A stretch of DNA of 7,750 nucleotides from JBCDGH01 sp038751365 (GTDB taxonomy: Bacteria > Patescibacteriota > JACMRA01), in NCBI GenBank assembly GCA_038751365.1, contig JBCDGH010000042.1:1-7750 (forward strand), in the 5' to 3' direction. Each line of letters opens with the position of its first letter. The first letter of the stretch is position 1. The notes below the pieces were generated by a model. That model did no database searches, was not told the DNA's origin, and saw only the letters and a program-made list of their open reading frames with translations. A program made the position numbers and the translations under genes. Shown here piece after piece: positions 5,573 to 7,750 of the stretch.

Positions 5573-6328
5573 TTACTGAATAGATAAACCGATACTCATA
5601 ATGTTTTCATGAAATCCAATAATAGCTTTTTTTCTTTCATCAGACAATGTATTTAATTTATCTAAGTCGATTTGGTTCCAAGATAAACTTAATTGTTCCA
5701 GATAGTAATCTATTTCTTGCAGAAGAGCTAAAGTTTCGATTTTTTTTAAATTTTGGTTAAAACAATCAAGTAATTCAGAGCTAAATTGAGACAAGCTTCT
5801 AAGATTTGAAGAGTATATCAGAAAATTCATCTTTTCTTGTTTATCTAAATTATCCTTAAGATAATCTTTTAAATAATTGGTAAAAAAGATAAGTGATTTA
5901 GTCCTCTGTATATACTGATCTTTGCTCAAATTGGGAGCTATCTCATGAAAACCTGAGTCGTCTGTATTCTGATAGAACTGCTTATACATCTTACTTAAGG
6001 TTTCATATATTGATTTGATGTTTGCTTCTATTTCAAGTTTTAACTTTAGATTCCATAATCCTTTTAACTCTGGAAGAATCTGCAAGTAAGGGTGCTCCTT
6101 TAAATTTTTTAGATTTAAAAAGTCAATGTTATCTGGGAAACTATGGATCGCGTCTTCAACTGCCTCGCAGTATTTTAAAATAGCTGATTGAGTGTGTGGT
6201 GATAAAGTATTACATTTTTGGCGTAAAAAATTTATTTTTGTTCCTAGTGCTTGTTGTGTCTCACCTCTGAAGTTCTTAATAAACTCTCTACCTGCCTCGT
6301 TGGTCGTGAATTTGAGCTTTTCTTTCAT
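5573..6328 (-). CDS. Orphan all-helical protein of unknown function, 251 aa
   Basis: This 251-residue protein has no signal peptide, membrane helix or Cys/His metal motif. It is dominated by amphipathic helices rich in Leu, Lys, Glu, Asn and Gln, for example LKLKLEIEANIKSIYETLSK, YLKDYLKDNLDKQEKMNFLI and LLQEIDYYLEQLSLSW. Several stretches could form coiled coils or a helical bundle. I do not recognise any family. It is probably cytoplasmic and may be a structural or binding protein, but nothing points to a reaction. The ATG at 6328 gives MKEKLKFTT, a natural start with no Shine-Dalgarno site. It is transcribed away from the exported-protein gene at 6464 and shares a 135-base upstream region with it, so the two could respond to one regulator. 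It converges on tRNA-Asn without a clear terminator of its own. Confidence 0.8.
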   Translation of the reverse strand: MKEKLKFTTNEAGREFIKNFRGETQQALGTKINFLRQKCNTLSPHTQSAILKYCEAVEDAIHSFPDNIDFLNLKNLKEHPYLQILPELKGLWNLKLKLEIEANIKSIYETLSKMYKQFYQNTDDSGFHEIAPNLSKDQYIQRTKSLIFFTNYLKDYLKDNLDKQEKMNFLIYSSNLRSLSQFSSELLDCFNQNLKKIETLALLQEIDYYLEQLSLSWNQIDLDKLNTLSDERKKAIIGFHENIMSIGLSIQ

Positions 6329-6395
6329 AAACTACTAGTACTCAAGCACACTTATTTTGTGTAGTCTATAGATTGAATGAAGCTTTGGTTAAATT

Positions 6396-6424
6396 TTGAC
6401 ACGTGTCATCTTCTATGCTAATTA
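6396..6424 (+). promoter_or_regulatory. Likely promoter of the exported-protein gene
   Basis: A perfect -35 box TTGACA (6396-6401) is followed after exactly 17 bases by TAATTA (6419-6424), a moderate -10 match; alternative -10 registers in GCTAATTATATG are possible. Transcription would start near 6431, giving a leader of about 33 bases before the ATG at 6464. The box overlaps a 12-base palindrome, so the promoter may be regulated. Confidence 0.5.
6397..6408. promoter_or_regulatory. Operator-like palindrome TGACACGTGTCA over the -35 box
   Basis: This perfect 12-base palindrome shares five bases with the TTGACA box. A dimeric regulator bound here would block RNA polymerase. It lies in the shared upstream region of the divergent genes at 5573-6328 and 6464 onward. 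The regulator is unknown; nothing in sequence links the site to the XRE protein at 41-307. Confidence 0.4.
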
Positions 6425-6463
6425 TATGCAGATTTACCTTTTAGTACGATTATTTGTAGTAGT

Positions 6464-7750
6464 ATGAGTTTAGAAAAATTAAAAACCTTAGCTTCCAAGA
6501 CTCAAGAAAAATTTGAACTTTTAAAAAATAGATCCCTAAAATCAGCTGTTCTGAATATAGCCAAGGTAGTCAGTTCCTCTTATCTACTTAGTCAACTATA
6601 TGTAAAACCTGTAACTGCTGAAGTATTGCCTAATTCCGAAGGCTCATATGAACTAAATAAAGTAGAGCAAGTAGACCAGAAAGTTGGACAAGTAGCAAAT
6701 AACTTTCCTACAGGAGACGGGTCTCAAAAGCCAATGGATTATATTGATTATGAGAACGCTGAGAAGAAAAATCAGAGCAGTGATATGTCTGTAGGAGGTA
6801 GTTTAGACGATTTAGATAGTATATCTAGAGAAGCCGATGATCTAAAACCTACTGGATCAGAGGTTAAGATTTCTGAAACTGAATCAGTCAATCAAAATAG
6901 GCAGCGGCTATATAAGAGATTACGTAATCTGCTGAAGGCAAACAAAAAAGACGCCTACCAAAGACGAGTAGAAGGTATGCGTTCAGGTGTAGCCAATCCA
7001 GGTAGTAGCATAAATCGAAATAACGGTTTAAGTAATCAAGGTCTTGAAGCCCAAACCTATAGTATCAACCGCACCGAGGCTAAATCTATCTTAATTTCAA
7101 TTCTAGAACCTAATAAAAAAAATACTGAATTTCCTGATGGCTTAAGCCATTTGTATACTGAGTCAGCAAGTGCTAGTGCTTCTAAAGTAATTACAGAAAG
7201 AACAACAAAGTATACAGTTGAGTATCCTACAGAAGACCTCTATTTAGCGATTGGCACTCAGGTAAATCTAAGCAGTACTAATAATGAGTCGGGAGCTGAT
7301 GAGTCTAACCTAAGAACTCTTTTTCAAGGGACAATTTCACCGGTAGTAGTTAATAGGTCTGACGGCAATTTTTATCTAAACCCAGATTCAGCTATTTCAA
7401 GAGGGGAAGCAGTAGCCGAAGATCTTAGTCGAGCTACATCTCCTGGTGCTGAAGTGTCTCCAGAAGAGTTTGAAAATACTGTTTCAGATAACGATTTAGT
7501 TCGAAATAGTAATTTATTTGGTGAATTATTACCTAATGGTAGCGTGCAAAGAGGGGCAGGTTTTGTTTTGGGAGATAAATTACAAAGTACTAATCTAACG
7601 CCTAATCACTCAAGACAGTCTGAGTTTGAGACAGATTTAGAACTTTCAGCTACTTACAAGCGTGACCGTAGAGGACTGAATCCTCAGACAGGAAGTTTTG
7701 AGATAACAACTGATACTAGGTCATTAAATCTATCTGGTAATATTTCAAAG
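6464..7750 (+). CDS. Exported Ser/Asn-rich surface-type protein, 3' end outside the window
   Basis: From ATG 6464 the frame stays open for 429 codons to the window edge, so the gene is truncated at its 3' end only by the window. The N-terminus has a long basic region (MSLEKLKTLASKTQEKFELL, then KNRSLK), a moderately hydrophobic stretch at about 27-47 (SAVLNIAKVVSSSYLLSQLYV) and a possible signal-peptidase site after VTA at residue 52. This suggests export, although the Lys within the hydrophobic part makes it a weak signal. The mature part is hydrophilic, Ser/Asn/Thr/Glu-rich and Cys-free. It holds a basic stretch RQRLYKRLRNLLKANKKDAY near 147-166, a SASASAS repeat, and beta-like segments such as YTVEYPTEDLYLAIGTQVNL. 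No family is recognised. It may be a cell-surface or adhesin-like protein. No Shine-Dalgarno site is visible; a TTGACA promoter with an overlapping palindrome lies upstream. Confidence 0.75.
   Translation, partial: MSLEKLKTLASKTQEKFELLKNRSLKSAVLNIAKVVSSSYLLSQLYVKPVTAEVLPNSEGSYELNKVEQVDQKVGQVANNFPTGDGSQKPMDYIDYENAEKKNQSSDMSVGGSLDDLDSISREADDLKPTGSEVKISETESVNQNRQRLYKRLRNLLKANKKDAYQRRVEGMRSGVANPGSSINRNNGLSNQGLEAQTYSINRTEAKSILISILEPNKKNTEFPDGLSHLYTESASASASKVITERTTKYTVEYPTEDLYLAIGTQVNLSSTNNESGADESNLRTLFQGTISPVVVNRSDGNFYLNPDSAISRGEAVAEDLSRATSPGAEVSPEEFENTVSDNDLVRNSNLFGELLPNGSVQRGAGFVLGDKLQSTNLTPNHSRQSEFETDLELSATYKRDRRGLNPQTGSFEITTDTRSLNLSGNISK

Noticed and set aside
1..7750. Alternative genetic code (TGA as Gly or Trp), as in some reduced genomes
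   Set aside because: TGA ends the regulator gene and the DUF2784-like gene at sensible points, and conserved Trp and Gly are encoded by standard codons.

Overview
The window comes from a small, AT-rich bacterial genome that reads cleanly in the standard code: TGA ends genes and TGG encodes Trp. No gene has a convincing Shine-Dalgarno site, several genes probably have very short leaders, and most proteins have no obvious family. This fits a Candidate Phyla Radiation bacterium (Patescibacteria, perhaps Saccharibacteria), but that is an inference; no taxonomic marker here proves it.

Layout. At the left edge is a small XRE-type helix-turn-helix regulator (41-307, +). Next is a non-coding stretch holding a leftward terminator (384-412) and the remains of a leftward gene (458-796, with an in-frame stop). 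gyrA follows, leftward (845 to about 3499). It carries an acidic N-terminal extension and unusual residues at the quinolone-contact positions. Diverging from gyrA across about 60-100 bases is a rightward pair: a HAD-family hydrolase (3601-4224) overlapping by 8 bases a single-pass membrane protein with an acidic tail (4217-4642). Converging on that pair is a very small leftward membrane-protein gene (4725-4841) with its own terminator (4680-4696) and a possible promoter (4927-4956). A rightward DUF2784-like membrane protein (5007-5399) and tRNA-Asn (GTT, 5439-5514) follow. The right end has a divergent pair: an orphan helical protein (5573-6328, -) and an exported, Ser/Asn-rich protein (from 6464, +) that runs off the window. 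Between them a perfect 12-base palindrome overlaps a consensus -35 box.

How the genes relate. Only the HAD hydrolase and the membrane protein after it look like a real operon. GyrA and tRNA-Asn are housekeeping genes; the rest are poorly characterised envelope or surface genes. I see no mobile element, CRISPR array, toxin-antitoxin pair or defence system. The points most worth a second look are the missed 38-residue membrane gene, the decayed gene inside the probable gyrA 3' transcript, the GyrA quinolone-pocket residues, and the operator-like palindrome in front of the surface-protein gene.
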